DNA from: Metallyticus violacea
Taxonomy: Eukaryota; Arthropoda; Insecta; Mantodea; Metallyticidae
Assembly: GCA_030762175.1 (NCBI GenBank)
Contig: CM060834.1
Coordinates: 66,197,501-66,261,500 of the forward strand
Length of the DNA stretch: 64,000 bases
Reading direction: 5' to 3'
Shown: positions 1 to 9,990 of the stretch, piece after piece
Numbering within the stretch: position 1 is the first letter of the stretch
Layout of the letters: each line of letters begins with the position of its first letter
Program-made: the position numbers and the translations under genes
Notes under the pieces: generated by a model
Told to the model about the DNA's origin: nothing
Database searches by the model: none
The model's input: the letters and a program-made list of their open reading frames with translations, nothing else

Positions 1-986
1 GCGCAAAGAATCTCGAAAAGAAAAAAATTTTTTTTCGAAGTTTGGAAACTTCCTTAGAATCACATTTTTTCCATTCTTATTTGAGATAACTGGTTCTCTT
101 TCATTATACTAGTTTGATAGCCTCAGACAACCATATTATGCGCAAAGAATCTCGAAAAGAAAAAAATTTTTTTTCGAAGTTTGGAAACTTCCTTAGAATC
201 ACTTTTTTTCCATTCTTATTTGAGATAACTTGTTCTCTTTCATTATACTTGTTTGATAGCCTTAGACAAGCATATTATGCGCAAAGAATCTCGAAAAGAA
301 AAAAATTTTTTTTCGAAGTTTGGAAACTTCGTTAGAATCACTTTTTTTCCGTTCTTATTTAAGATCACTGGTTCTCTTTCATTATACTATTTTGATAGCC
401 TCAGACAAGCATATTATGCGCAAAGAATCTCGAAAAAAAAAAAATTTTTTTTCGAAGTTTGGAAACTTAGTTAGAATCACTTTTTTTCCGTTCTTATTTG
501 AGATAAATTGTTCTCTTTCATTATACTAGTTTGATAGCCTTAGACAAGCATATTATGCGCAAGGAATCTCGAAAAGAAAAAAATTTTTTTTCGAAGTTTG
601 GAAACTTCGTTAGAATCACTTTTTTTCCGTTCTTATTTGAGATAACTGGTTCTCTTTCATTATACTAGTTTGATAGCCTTAGACAAGCATATTATGCGCA
701 AAGAATCTCGAAAAGAAAAAAATTTTTTTTCGAAGTTTGGAAACTTCGTTAGAATCACTTTTTTTCCGTTCTTATTTAAGATAACTTGTTCTCTTTCATT
801 ATACTAGTTTGATAGCCTTAGACAAGCATATTATGCGCAAAGAATCTCGAAAAGAAAAAAAATTTTTTTCGAAGATTGGAAACCTCGTTAGAATCACTTT
901 TTTTCCGTTCTTATTTGAGATAACTGGTTCTCTTTCATTATACTAGTTTGATAGCCTTAGACAAGCATATTATGCGCAAAGAATCT

Positions 987-1010
987 CGAAAAGAAAAAAA
1001 TTTTTTTTCG
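987..1010. repeat. Dyad A: A-run/T-run quasi-palindrome (monomer 14-37)
   Basis: A 24-bp imperfect inverted repeat, shown in the reference monomer and present in nearly every copy. CGAAAA on the left pairs with TTTTCG on the right, followed by an A-run meeting a T-run at the centre. One G:T opposition occurs at the G of CGAAAAG. In the reference the core is A7T8. In other copies the boundary moves from A5T10 to A10T5, while the combined length is usually still 15. Adjoining A- and T-runs are stiff and commonly nucleosome-influencing. A hairpin or cruciform is possible but not shown. Confidence 0.85.
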
Positions 1011-1026
1011 AAGTTTGGAAACTTCG
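1009..1026. repeat. Dyad B: 18-bp perfect palindrome with GG centre (monomer 36-53)
   Basis: CGAAGTTT, then GG, then AAACTTCG: two perfectly complementary 8-bp arms around a two-base centre. It shares its first CG with the end of dyad A, so the two dyads abut. Most copies keep it. The CTTCC subtype loses only the outermost pair. The subtype with GATTGGAAACCTCG (for example 1150-1163) loses two internal pairs together. The GTTTTGAAAC copies (5881, 18393, 26455, 27009, 60907) change only the centre. Recurrent dyads are a reported feature of several centromeric satellites. It could be a protein-binding site or simply a tolerated palindrome. Confidence 0.9.
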
Positions 1027-2179
1027 TTAGAATCACTTTTTTTCCGTTCTTATTTGAGATAACTGGTTCTCTTTCATTATACTAGTTTGATAGCCTCAGA
1101 CAAGCATATTATGCGCAAAGAATCTCGAAAAGAAAAATATTTTTTTTCGAAGATTGGAAACCTCGTTAGAATCACTTTTTTTCCGTTCTTATTTGAGATA
1201 ACTGGTTCTCTTTCATTATACTAGTTTGATAGCCTCAGACAAGCATATTATGCGCAAAGAATCTCGAAAAGAAAAAAATTTTTTTTCGAAGTTTGGAAAC
1301 TTCCTTAGAATCACTTTTTTTCCATTCTTATTTGAGATAACTTGTTCTCTTTCATTATACTAGTTTGATAGTCTTAGACAAGCATATTATGCGCAAAGAA
1401 TCTCGAAAAGAAAAAAATTTTTTTTCGAAGTTTGGAAACTTCGTTAGAATCACTTTTTTTCCATTCTTATTTGAGATAACTGGTTCTCTTTCATTATACT
1501 AGTTTGATAGCCTCAGACAAGCATATTATGCGCAAAGAATCTCGAAAAGAAAAAAATTTTTTTTCGAAGTTTGGAAACTTCGTTAGAATCACTTTTTTTC
1601 CATTCTTATTTGAGATAACTGGTTCTCTTTCATTATACTAGTTTGATAGCCTTAGACAAGCATATTATGCGCAAAGAATCTCGAAAAGAAAAAAAATTTT
1701 TTTCGAAGTTTGGATACTTCGTTAGAATCACTTTTTTTCCGTTCTTATTTGAGATAACTGGTTCTCTTTCATTATACTAGTTTGATAGCCTCAGAAAAGC
1801 ATATTATGCGCAAAGAATCTCGAAAAGAAAAAAATGTTTTTTCGAACATTGGAAACCTCGTTAGAATAACTTTTTTTCCGTTCTTATTTGAGATAACTGG
1901 TTCTCTTTCATTATGCTAGTTTGATAGCCTCAGACAAGCATATTATGCGCAAAGAATCTCGAAAAGAAAAAAAATTTTTTTCGAAGTTTGGAAACTTCCT
2001 TTGAATCACTTTTTTTCCATTCTTATTTGAGATAACTTGTTCTCTTTCATTATGCTAGTTTGATAGCCTTAGACAAGCATATTATGCGCAAAGAATCTCG
2101 AAAAGAAAAAAATTTTTTTTCGAAGTTTGGAAACTTCGTTAGAATCACTTTTTTTCCGTTCTTATTTGAGATAACTGGT

Positions 2180-3309
2180 TCTCCTTCATTATACTAGTTT
2201 GATAGCCTCAGAAAAGCATACGTATGCGCAAAGAATCTCGAAAAGAAAAAAAATTTTTTTCCAAGTTTGGAAACTTCGTTAGAATCACTTTTTTTCCGTT
2301 CTTATTTGAGATAACTGGTTCTCTTTCATTACACTAGTTTGATAGCCTTAGACAAGCATATTATGCGCAAAGAATCTCGAAAAGAAAAAAATTTTTTTTC
2401 GAAGTTTGGAAACTTCGTTAGAATCACTTTTTTTCCGTTCTTATTTGAGATAACTGGTTCTCTTTCATTATACTTGTTTGATAGCCTTAGACAAGCATAT
2501 TATGCGCAAAGAATCTCGAAAAGAAAAAAATTTTTTTTCGAAGTTTGGAAACTTCGTTAGAATCACTTATTTTCCGTTCTTATTTAAGATTACTGGTTCT
2601 CTTTCATTATACTAGTTTGATAGCCTCAGACAAGCATATTATGCGCAAAGAATCTCGAAAAGAAAAAAATTTTTTTTCGAAGTTTGGAAACTTCGTTAGA
2701 ATCACTTTTTTTCCGTTCTTATTTGAGATAACTTGTTCTCTTTCATTATACTAGTTTGATAGCCTTAGACAAGCATATTATGCGCAAAGAATCTCGAAAA
2801 GAAAAAAAATTTTTTTCCAAGTTTGGAAACTTCGTTAGAATCACTTTTTTTCCGTTCTTATTTGAGATAACTGGTTCTCTTTCATTATACTAGTTTGATA
2901 GCCTCAGACAAGCATATTATGCGCAAAGAATCGCGAAAAGAAGAACATTTTTTTTCGAAGTTTGGAAACTTCCTTAGAATCACTTTTTTTCCATTCTTAT
3001 TTGATATAACTTGTTCTCTTTCATTATACTTGTTCGATAGCCTTAGACAAGCATATTATGCGCAAAGAATCTCGAAAAGAAAAAAATTTTTTTTCGAAGA
3101 TTGGAAACTTCGTTAGAATCACTTTCTTTCCGTTCTTATTTAAGATTACTGGTTCTCTTTCATTATACTAGTTTGATAGCCTCAGACAAGCATTTTATGC
3201 GCAAAGAATTTCGAAAAGAAAAAAATTTTTTTTCGAAGTTTGGAAACTTCGTTAGAATCACTTTTTTTCCGTTCTTATTTGAGATAACTGGTTCTCTTTC
3301 ATTATACTA
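2180..3309. repeat. Q-module tail, ancestral-looking copy
   Basis: The order of monomers parallels 8850-9983 at an offset of about 6,673 bp (48 monomers plus one base). It runs from a GGTTCTCCTTC monomer with an altered CATACGTATG end, through ACTTGT, AAGATTACTGG and GATATAACTTG monomers, to a CATTTTATGCGC plus GAATTTCG monomer. A diagnostic monomer near 2932 has GAATCGCGAAAAGAAGAACA. The same monomer recurs near 10994, 14331 and 15721, showing block-wise copying. Confidence 0.75.
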
Positions 3310-6117
3310 GTTTGATAGCCTCAGACAAGCATATTATGCGCAAAGAATCTCGAAAAGAAAAAAAATTTTTTTCGAAGTTTGGAAACTTCCTTAGAATCAC
3401 TTTTTTTTCCATTCTTATTTGATATAACTTGTTCTCTTTCATTATACTTGTTTGATAGCCTTAGACAAGCATATTATGCGCAAAGAATCTCGAAAAGAAA
3501 AAAATTTTTTTTCGAAGTTTGGAAACTTCGTTAGAATCACTTTTTTTCCGTTCTTATTTAAGATTACTGGTTCTCTTTCATTATACTAGTTTGATAGCCT
3601 CAGACAAGCATATTATGCGCAAAGAATCTCGAAAAGAAAAAAATTTTTTTTCGAAGTTTGGAAACATCGTTAGAATCACTTTTTTTCCGTTCTTATTTGA
3701 GATAACTTGTTTTCTTTCATTATACTAGTTTGATAGCCTTAGACAAGCATATTATGCGCAAAGAATCTGGAAAAGAAAAAAAATTTTTTTCGAAGTTTGG
3801 AAACTTCGTTAGAATCACTTTTTTTCCGTTCTTATTTGAGATAACTGGTTCTCTTTCATTATACTAGTTTGATAGCCTCAGACAAGCATATTATGCGCAA
3901 AGAATCTCGAAAAGAAAAAAAATTTTTTTCGAAGTGTGGAAACTTCCTTAGAATCACTTTTTTTCCTTTCTTATTTGAGATAACTTGTTCTCTATCATTA
4001 TACTAGTTTGATAGCCTTAGACAAGCATATTATGCGCAAAGAATCTCGAAAAGAAAAAAATTTTTTTCCAAGTTTGGAAACTTCGTTAGAATCACTTTTT
4101 TTCCGTTCTTATTTAAGATAACTTGTTCTCTTTCATTATACTAGTTTGATAGCCTTAGACAAGCATATTATGCGCAAAGAATCTCGAAAAGAAAAAAATT
4201 TTTTTTCGAAGTTTGGAAACTTCTTTGGAATCACTTTTTTTCCGTTCTTATTTGAGATAACTGGTTCTCTTTCATTATACTACTTTGATAGCCTCAGAAA
4301 AGCATATTATGCGCAAAGAATCTCGAAAAGAAAAAATATATTTTTTCGAAGATTGGAAACCTCGTTAGAATCACTTTTTTTCCGTTCTTATTTGAGATAA
4401 CTGGTTCTCTTTCATTATACTAGTTTGATAGCCTCAGACAAGCATATTATGCGCAAAGAATCTCGAAAAGAAAAAAATTTTTTTCGAAGTTTGGAAACTT
4501 CCTTAGAATCACTTTTTTTCCATTCTTATTTGAGATAACTTGTTCTCTTTCATTATACTTGTTTGATAGCCTTAGACAAGCATATTATGCGCAAAGAATC
4601 TCGAAAAGAAAAAAATTTTTTTTCGAAGTTTGGAAACTTCGTTAGAATCACTTTTTTTCCGTTCTTATTTAAGATTACTGGTTCTCTTTCATTATACTAG
4701 TTTGATAGCCTCAGACAAGCATATTATGCGCAAAGAATCTCGAAAAGAAAAAAAATTTTTTTCGAAGTTTGGAAACTTCCTTAGAATCACTTTTTTTCCA
4801 TTCTTATTTGAGATAACTTGTTCTCTTTCATTATACTAGTTTGATAGCCTTAGACAAGCATATTATGCGCAAAGAATCTCGAAAAGAAAAAAATTTTTTT
4901 TCGAAGTTTGGAAACTTCGTTAGAATCACTTTTTTTCCGTTCTTATTTAAGATAACTTGTTCTCTTTCATTATACTAGTTTGATAGCCTTAGACAAGCAT
5001 ATTATGCGCAAAGAATCTCGAAAATAAAAAAATTTTTTTTCGAAGTTTGGAAACTTCGTTAGAAAAACTTTTTTTCCATTCTTATTTGAGATAACTGGTT
5101 CTCTTTCATTATACTAGTTTGATAGCCTCAGACAAGCATATTATGCGCAAAGAATCTCGAAAAGAAAAAAATTTTTTTTCGAAGTTTGGAAACTTCGTTA
5201 GAATCACTTTTTTTCCATTCTTATTTGAGATAACTGGTTCTCTTTCATTATACTAGTTTGATAGCCTCAGACAAGCATATTATGCGCAAAGAATCTCGAA
5301 AAGAAAAAATTTTTTTTTCGAAGTTTGGAAACTTCGTTAGAATCACTTTTTTTCCGTTCTTATTTGAGATAACTGGTTCTCTTTCATTATACTAGTTTGA
5401 GAGCCTCAGAAAAGCATATTATGCGCAAAGAATCTCGAAAAGAAAAAATTTTTTTTTCGAAGATTGGAAAGCTCGTTAGAATCACTTGTTTTCCGTTCTT
5501 ATTTGAGATAACTGGTTCTCTTTCATTATACTAGTTTGATAGCATCAGACAAGCATATTATGCGCAAAGAATCTCGAAAAGAAAAAAATTTTTTTTCGAA
5601 GTTTGGAAACTTCCATAGAATCACTTTTTATCCATTCTTATTTGAGATAACTTGTTCTCTTTCATTATACTAGTTTGATAGCCTTAGACAAGCATATTAT
5701 GCGCAAAGAATCTCGAAAAGAAAAAAATTTTTTTTCGAAGTTTGGAAACTTCGTTAGAATCACTTTTTTTCCGTTCTTATTTAAAATAACTTGTTCTCTT
5801 TCATTATACTAGTTTGATAGCCTGAGACAAGCATATTATGCGCAAAGAATCTCGAAAAGAAAAAAATTTTTTTTCGAAGTTTTGAAACTTCGTTAGAATC
5901 ACTTTTTTTCCGTTCTTATTTTAGATAACTGGTTCTCTTTCATTATACTAGTTTGATAGCCTCAGACAAGCATATTATGCCCAAAGAATCTCGAAAAGAA
6001 AAAAATTTTTTTTCGAAGTTTGGAAACTTCCTTAGAATCACTTTTTTTCCATTCTTATTTGAGATAACTTGTTCTCTTTCATTATACTTGTTTGATAGCC
6101 TTAGACAAGCATATTAT

Positions 6118-6395
6118 GCGCAAAGAATCTCGAAAAGAAAAAAATTTTTTTTCGAAGTTTGGAAACTTCGTTGGAATCACTTTTTTTCCGTTCTTATTTA
6201 AGATTACTGGTTCTCTTTCATTATACAAGTTTGATAGCCTCAGACAAGCATATTATGCGCAAAGAATGTCGAAAAGAAAAAAATTTATTTTCGAAGTTTG
6301 GAAACTTCGTTAGAATCACTTTTTTTCCGTTCTTATTTGAGATAACGGGTTCTCTTTCATTATACTACTTTGATAGCCTCAGAAAATCTTATTAT
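6118..6395 (+). repeat. Two-monomer variant cassette (TTGGAATC/ACAAGT then GAATGTCG)
   Basis: A recurrent pair of monomers inherited together. The first has CTTCGTTGGAATC, AAGATTACTGG and ACAAGTTTG. The second has GAATGTCG for GAATCTCG and an A/T core interrupted near its end (ATTTATTTTCG or ATTTTATTTCG). I find the first monomer at about 6.17, 8.39, 10.62, 13.96, 15.35, 18.68, 20.90, 23.41, 24.38, 27.29, 28.95, 31.04, 32.57, 33.55, 35.35, 37.43, 38.41, 40.21, 42.44, 44.39, 45.22, 46.61, 48.41, 49.39, 50.64, 51.47, 52.44, 53.42, 54.25, 55.64, 57.44, 58.69, 61.20 and 63.42 kb. Near 28.95 kb the second monomer is missing, replaced by a jump to the CATAGGTATG monomer. The cassette is a landmark for HOR phase. 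Confidence 0.85.
6166..6182 (+). other. CENP-B-box-like half site (example copy)
   Basis: CTTCGTTGGAATCACTT matches the first 11 bases of the mammalian CENP-B box (YTTCGTTGGAARCGGGA) and also the C at box position 13. It has the TTCG and the A at position 10 that belong to the essential core, but lacks the essential GGG at 14-16. The commoner monomer form has GTTAGAATC and matches one base less. About 37 copies in the window carry GTTGGAATC. Its left end overlaps dyad B. Binding by CENP-B or a pogo-derived relative is not shown, and the missing GGG argues against canonical binding. Confidence 0.4.
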
Positions 6396-8036
6396 GCGCA
6401 AAGAATCTCGAAAAGAAAAATATTTTTTTTCGAAGATTGGAAACCTCGTTAGAATCACTTTTTTTCCGTTCTTATTTGAGATAACTGGTTCTCTTTCATT
6501 ATACTAGTTTGATAGCCTCAGACAAGCATATTATGCGCAAAGAATCTCGAAAAGAAAAAATTTTTTTTCGAAGTTTGGAAACTTCGTTAGAATCACTTTT
6601 TTTCCATTCTTATTTAAGATTACTGGTTCTCTTTCATTATACTAGTTTGATAGCCTCAGACAAGCATATTATGCGCAAAGAATCTCGAAAAGAAAAAAAA
6701 TTTTTTTCGAAGTTTGGAAACTTCCTTAGAATCACTTTTTTTCCATTCTTATTTGAGATAACTTGTTCTCTTTCATTATACTAGTTTAATAGCCTTAGAC
6801 AAGCATATTATGCGCAAAGAATCTCGAAAAGAAAAAAATTTTTTTTCGAAGTTTGGAAACTTCGTTAGAATCACTTTTTTTCCGTTCTTATTTAAGATAA
6901 CTTGTTCCCTTTCATTATACTAGTTTGATAGCCTTAGATAAGCATATTATGCGCAAAGAATCTCGAAAAGAAAAAAATTTTTTTTCGAAGTTTGGAAACT
7001 TCGTTAGAAAAACTTTTTTTCCATTCTTATTTGAGATAACTGGTTCTCTTTCATTATACTAGTTTGATAGCCTCAGACCAGCATATTATGCGCAAAGAAT
7101 CTCGAAAAGAAAAAAAATTTTTTTCGAAGTTTGGAAACTTTGTTAGAATCACTTTTTTTCCGTTCTTATTTGAGATAACTGGTTCTCTTTCATTATACTA
7201 GTTTGAGAGCCTCAGAAAAGCATATTATGCGCAAAGAATCTCGAAAAGAAAAAAATTTTTTTTCGAAGATTGGAAAACTGGTTAGAATCACTTTTTTTCC
7301 GTTCTTATTTGAGATAACTGGTTCTCTTTCATTATACTAGTTTGATAGCCTCAGACAAGCATATTATGCGCAAAGAATCTCGAAAAGAAAAAAATTTTTT
7401 TTCGAAGTTTGGAAACTTCGTTAGAATCACTTTTTTTCCGTTCTTATTTGAGATAACTTGTTCTCTTTCATTATACTAGTTTGATAGCCTTAGACAAGCA
7501 TATTATGCGCAAAGAATCTCGAAAAGAAAAAAAATTTTTTTCGAAGTTTGGATACTTCGTTAGAATCACTTTTTTTCCGTTCTTATTTGAGATAACTGAT
7601 TCTCTTTCATTATACTAGTTTGATAGCCTCAGAAAAGCATATTATGCGCAAAGAATCTCGAAAAGAAAAAAATTTTTTTTCGAAGATTGGAAACCTCGTT
7701 AGAATCACTTTTTTTCCGTTCTTATTTGAGATAACTGGTTCTCTTTCATTATACTAGTTTGATAGCCTCAGACAAGCATATTATGCGCAAGGAATCTCGA
7801 AAAGAAAAAAATTTTTTTTCGAAGTTTGGAAACTTCCTTAGAATCACTTTTTTTCCATTCTTTTTTGAGATAACTTGTTCTCTTTCATTATACTAGTTTG
7901 ATAGCCTTAGACAAGCATATTATGCGCAAAGAATTTCGAAAAGAAAAAAATTTTTTTTCGAAGTTTGGAAACTTCGTTAGAATCACTTTTTTTCCGTTCT
8001 TATTTAAGATAACTTGTTCTCTTTCATTATACTAGT

Positions 8037-9990
8037 TTGATAGCCATAGACAAGCATATTATGCGCAAAGAATCTCGAAAAGAAAAAAATTTTTTTTCGA
8101 AGTTTGGAAACTTCCTTAGAATCACTTTTTTTCCATTCTTATTTGAGATAACTTGTTCTCTTTCATTATACTTGTTTGATAGCCTTAGACAAGCATATTA
8201 TGCGCAAAGAATCTCGAAAAGAAAAAAAATTTTTTTCGAAGTTTGGAAACTTCGTTAGAATCACTTTTTTTCCGTTCTTATTTGAGATAACTTGTTCTCT
8301 TTCATTATACTAGTTTGATAGCCTTAGACAAGCATATTATGCCCAAAGAATCTCGAAAAGAAAAAATTTTTTTTTCGAAGTTTGGAAACTTCGTTGGAAT
8401 CACTTTTTTTCCGTTCTTATTTAAGATTACTGGTTCTCTTTCATTATACAAGTTTGATAGCCTCAGAAAAGCATATTATGCGCAAAGAATGTCGAAAAGA
8501 AAAAAATTTTATTTCGAAGTTTGGAAACTTCGTTAGAATCACTTTTTTTCCGTTCTTATTTGAGATAACTGGTTCTCTTTTATTATACTAGTTTGATAGC
8601 CTCAGAGAAGCATATTATGCGCAAAGAATCTCTAAAAGAAATAATTTTTTTTTCGAAGTTTGGAAACTTCGTTAGAATCACTTTTTTTCCGTTCTTATTT
8701 GAGATAACTGGTTCTCCTTCATTATACTAGTTTGATAGCCTCAGAAAAGCATAGGTATGCGCAAAGAATCTCGAAAAGAAAAAAATTTTTTTTCGAAGTT
8801 TGGAAACTTCGTTAGAATCACTTTTTTTCCGTTCTTATTTGAGATAACTGGTTCTCCTTCATTATACTAGTTTGATAGCCTCAGAAAAGCATAGGTATGC
8901 GCAAAGAATCTCGAAAAGAAAAAAATTTTTTTTCGAAGTTTGGAAACTTCGTTAGAATCACTTTTATTCCGTTCTTATTTGAGATAACTGGTTCTCTTTC
9001 ATTATACTAGTTTGATAGTCTTAGACAAGCACATTATGCGCAAAGAATCTCGAAAAGAAAAAAATTTTTTTTCGAAGTTTGGAAACTTCGTTAGAATCAC
9101 TTTTTTTCCGTTCTTATTTGAGATAACTGGTTCTCTTTCATTATACTTGTTTGATAGCCTTAGACAAGCATATTATGCGCAAAGAATCACGAAAAGAAAA
9201 AAATTTTTTTTCGAAGTTTGGAAACTTCGTTAGAATCACTTTTTTTCCGTTCTTATTTAAGATTACTGGTTCTCTTTCATTATACTAGTTTGATAGCCTC
9301 AGACAAGCATATTATGCGCAAAGAATCTCGAAAAGAAAAAAATTTTTTTTCGAAGTTTGGAAACTTCGTTAGAATCACTTTTTTTCCGTTCTTATTTGAT
9401 ATAACTTGTTCTCTTTCATTATACTAGTTTGATAGCCTTAGATAAGCATATTATGCGCAAAGAATCTCGAAAAGAAAAAAAATTTTTTTCGAAGTTTGGA
9501 AACTTCGTTAGAATCATTTTTTTTCCGTTCTTATTTGAGATATCTGGTTCTCTTTAATTATACTAGTTTGATAGCCTCAGACAAGCATATTATGCGCAAA
9601 GAATCTCGAAAAGAAAAAAAATTTTTTTCGAAGTTTGGAAACTTCCTTAGAATCACTTTTTTTCCATTCTTATTTGATATAACTTGTTCTCTTTCATTAT
9701 ACTTGTTTGATAGCCTTAGACAAGCATATTATGCGCAAAGAATCTCGAAAAGAAAAAAATTTTTTTTCGAAGTTTGGAAACTTCGTTAGAATCACTTTTT
9801 TTCCGTTCTTATTTAAGATTACTGGTTCTCTTTCATTATACTAGTTTGATAGCCTCAGACAAGCATTTTATGCGCAAAGAATTTCGAAAAGAAAAAAATT
9901 TTTTTTCGAAGTTTGGAAACTTCGTTAGAATCACTTTTTTTCCGTTCTTATTAGAGATAACTGGTTCTCTTTCATTATACTAGTTTGATA
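8037..9990. repeat. Q module copy 1
   Basis: Begins at a monomer ending CCATAGACAAG. It proceeds through ACTTGT, GCCCAAAG, the TTGGAATC/GAATGTCG cassette, CAGAGAAG with TCTCTAAAAGAAAT, GGTTCTCCTTC with CATAGGTATG, CTTTTATTCC, GAATCACG, and finally CATTTTATG with GAATTTCG. The CTCCTTC/CATAGGTATG monomer occurs twice in direct succession here (about 8661-8800 and 8800-8939), with no difference that I can see. It occurs once in Q copy 2, giving an 89-monomer rather than 90-monomer offset downstream. Confidence 0.8.

Larger units (their letters stand above)
974..1112 (+). repeat. Reference consensus-like monomer (139 bp)
   Basis: This copy carries the commonest base at nearly every variable position and can serve as the reference. 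Key positions: GCGC 1-4; GAATC 8-12 and 57-61; A7T8 run 21-35; TTCGAA 34-39; GG dyad centre 44-45; T7 tract 64-70; CCGTTC 71-76; GAGATAACTGG 83-93; ACTAGT 108-113; CCTCAGACAAG 121-131. It holds five CpG sites (2, 14, 36, 52, 72) and 43 G/C bases out of 139. Main alternatives across the window: CTTCC for CTTCG (49-53), CCATTC for CCGTTC, AAGATTACTGG or AAGATAACTTG for GAGATAACTGG, ACTTGT, ACAAGT or ACTACT for ACTAGT, and CCTTAGAC, CCATAGAC or CCTCAGAAAAG near 121. Confidence 0.93.
1..2179. repeat. Left array segment, more divergent monomers
   Basis: About 15 monomers with more private changes than most of the window, for example CATTTTTT for CACTTTTTT near 61, CAACCATATT near 130, ATGTTTTTTCGAACATTGG near 1835, GAATAACTT near 1866 and CATTATGCTAG near 1911 and 2049. 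The part from about 1570 to 2140 follows the same order of variants as 7408-7980 (offset 5,838 bp, exactly 42 monomers), including GGATACTTCG followed by GATTGGAAACCTCG-like monomers. It is therefore an older relative of the P module. No gene is present. Confidence 0.75.
3310..8036. repeat. P module copy 1 (about 34 monomers)
   Basis: Matches 15.8-20.5 kb at a constant offset of 12,511 bp (90 monomers plus 1), and from about 3873 matches 58.9-63.1 kb at a constant offset of 55,027 bp. Landmarks in order: GAATCTGGAAAAG (3764), CTATCATTATAC (3990), CTTCTTTGGAATC (4222), ACTACTTTG followed by an ATATATTTTTTCG core (4280-4350), GAAAAACTTTTTTT (5063), GAGAGCC (5399), GATTGGAAAGCTCG (5462), AGCATCAGAC (5541), CTTCCATAG with CTTTTTATCC (5611-5632), GTTTTGAAAC (5879), ATGCCCAAAG (5976) and CAGAAAATCTTATT (6380). 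I noticed only about a dozen differences from the second copy. Confidence 0.85.

Noticed and set aside
1009..1044. Intrinsic transcription terminator (dyad B followed by a T tract)
   Set aside because: The loop would have only two bases, the stem is AT-rich, the T tract is 10 bases away, and the structure repeats every monomer in a non-coding satellite.
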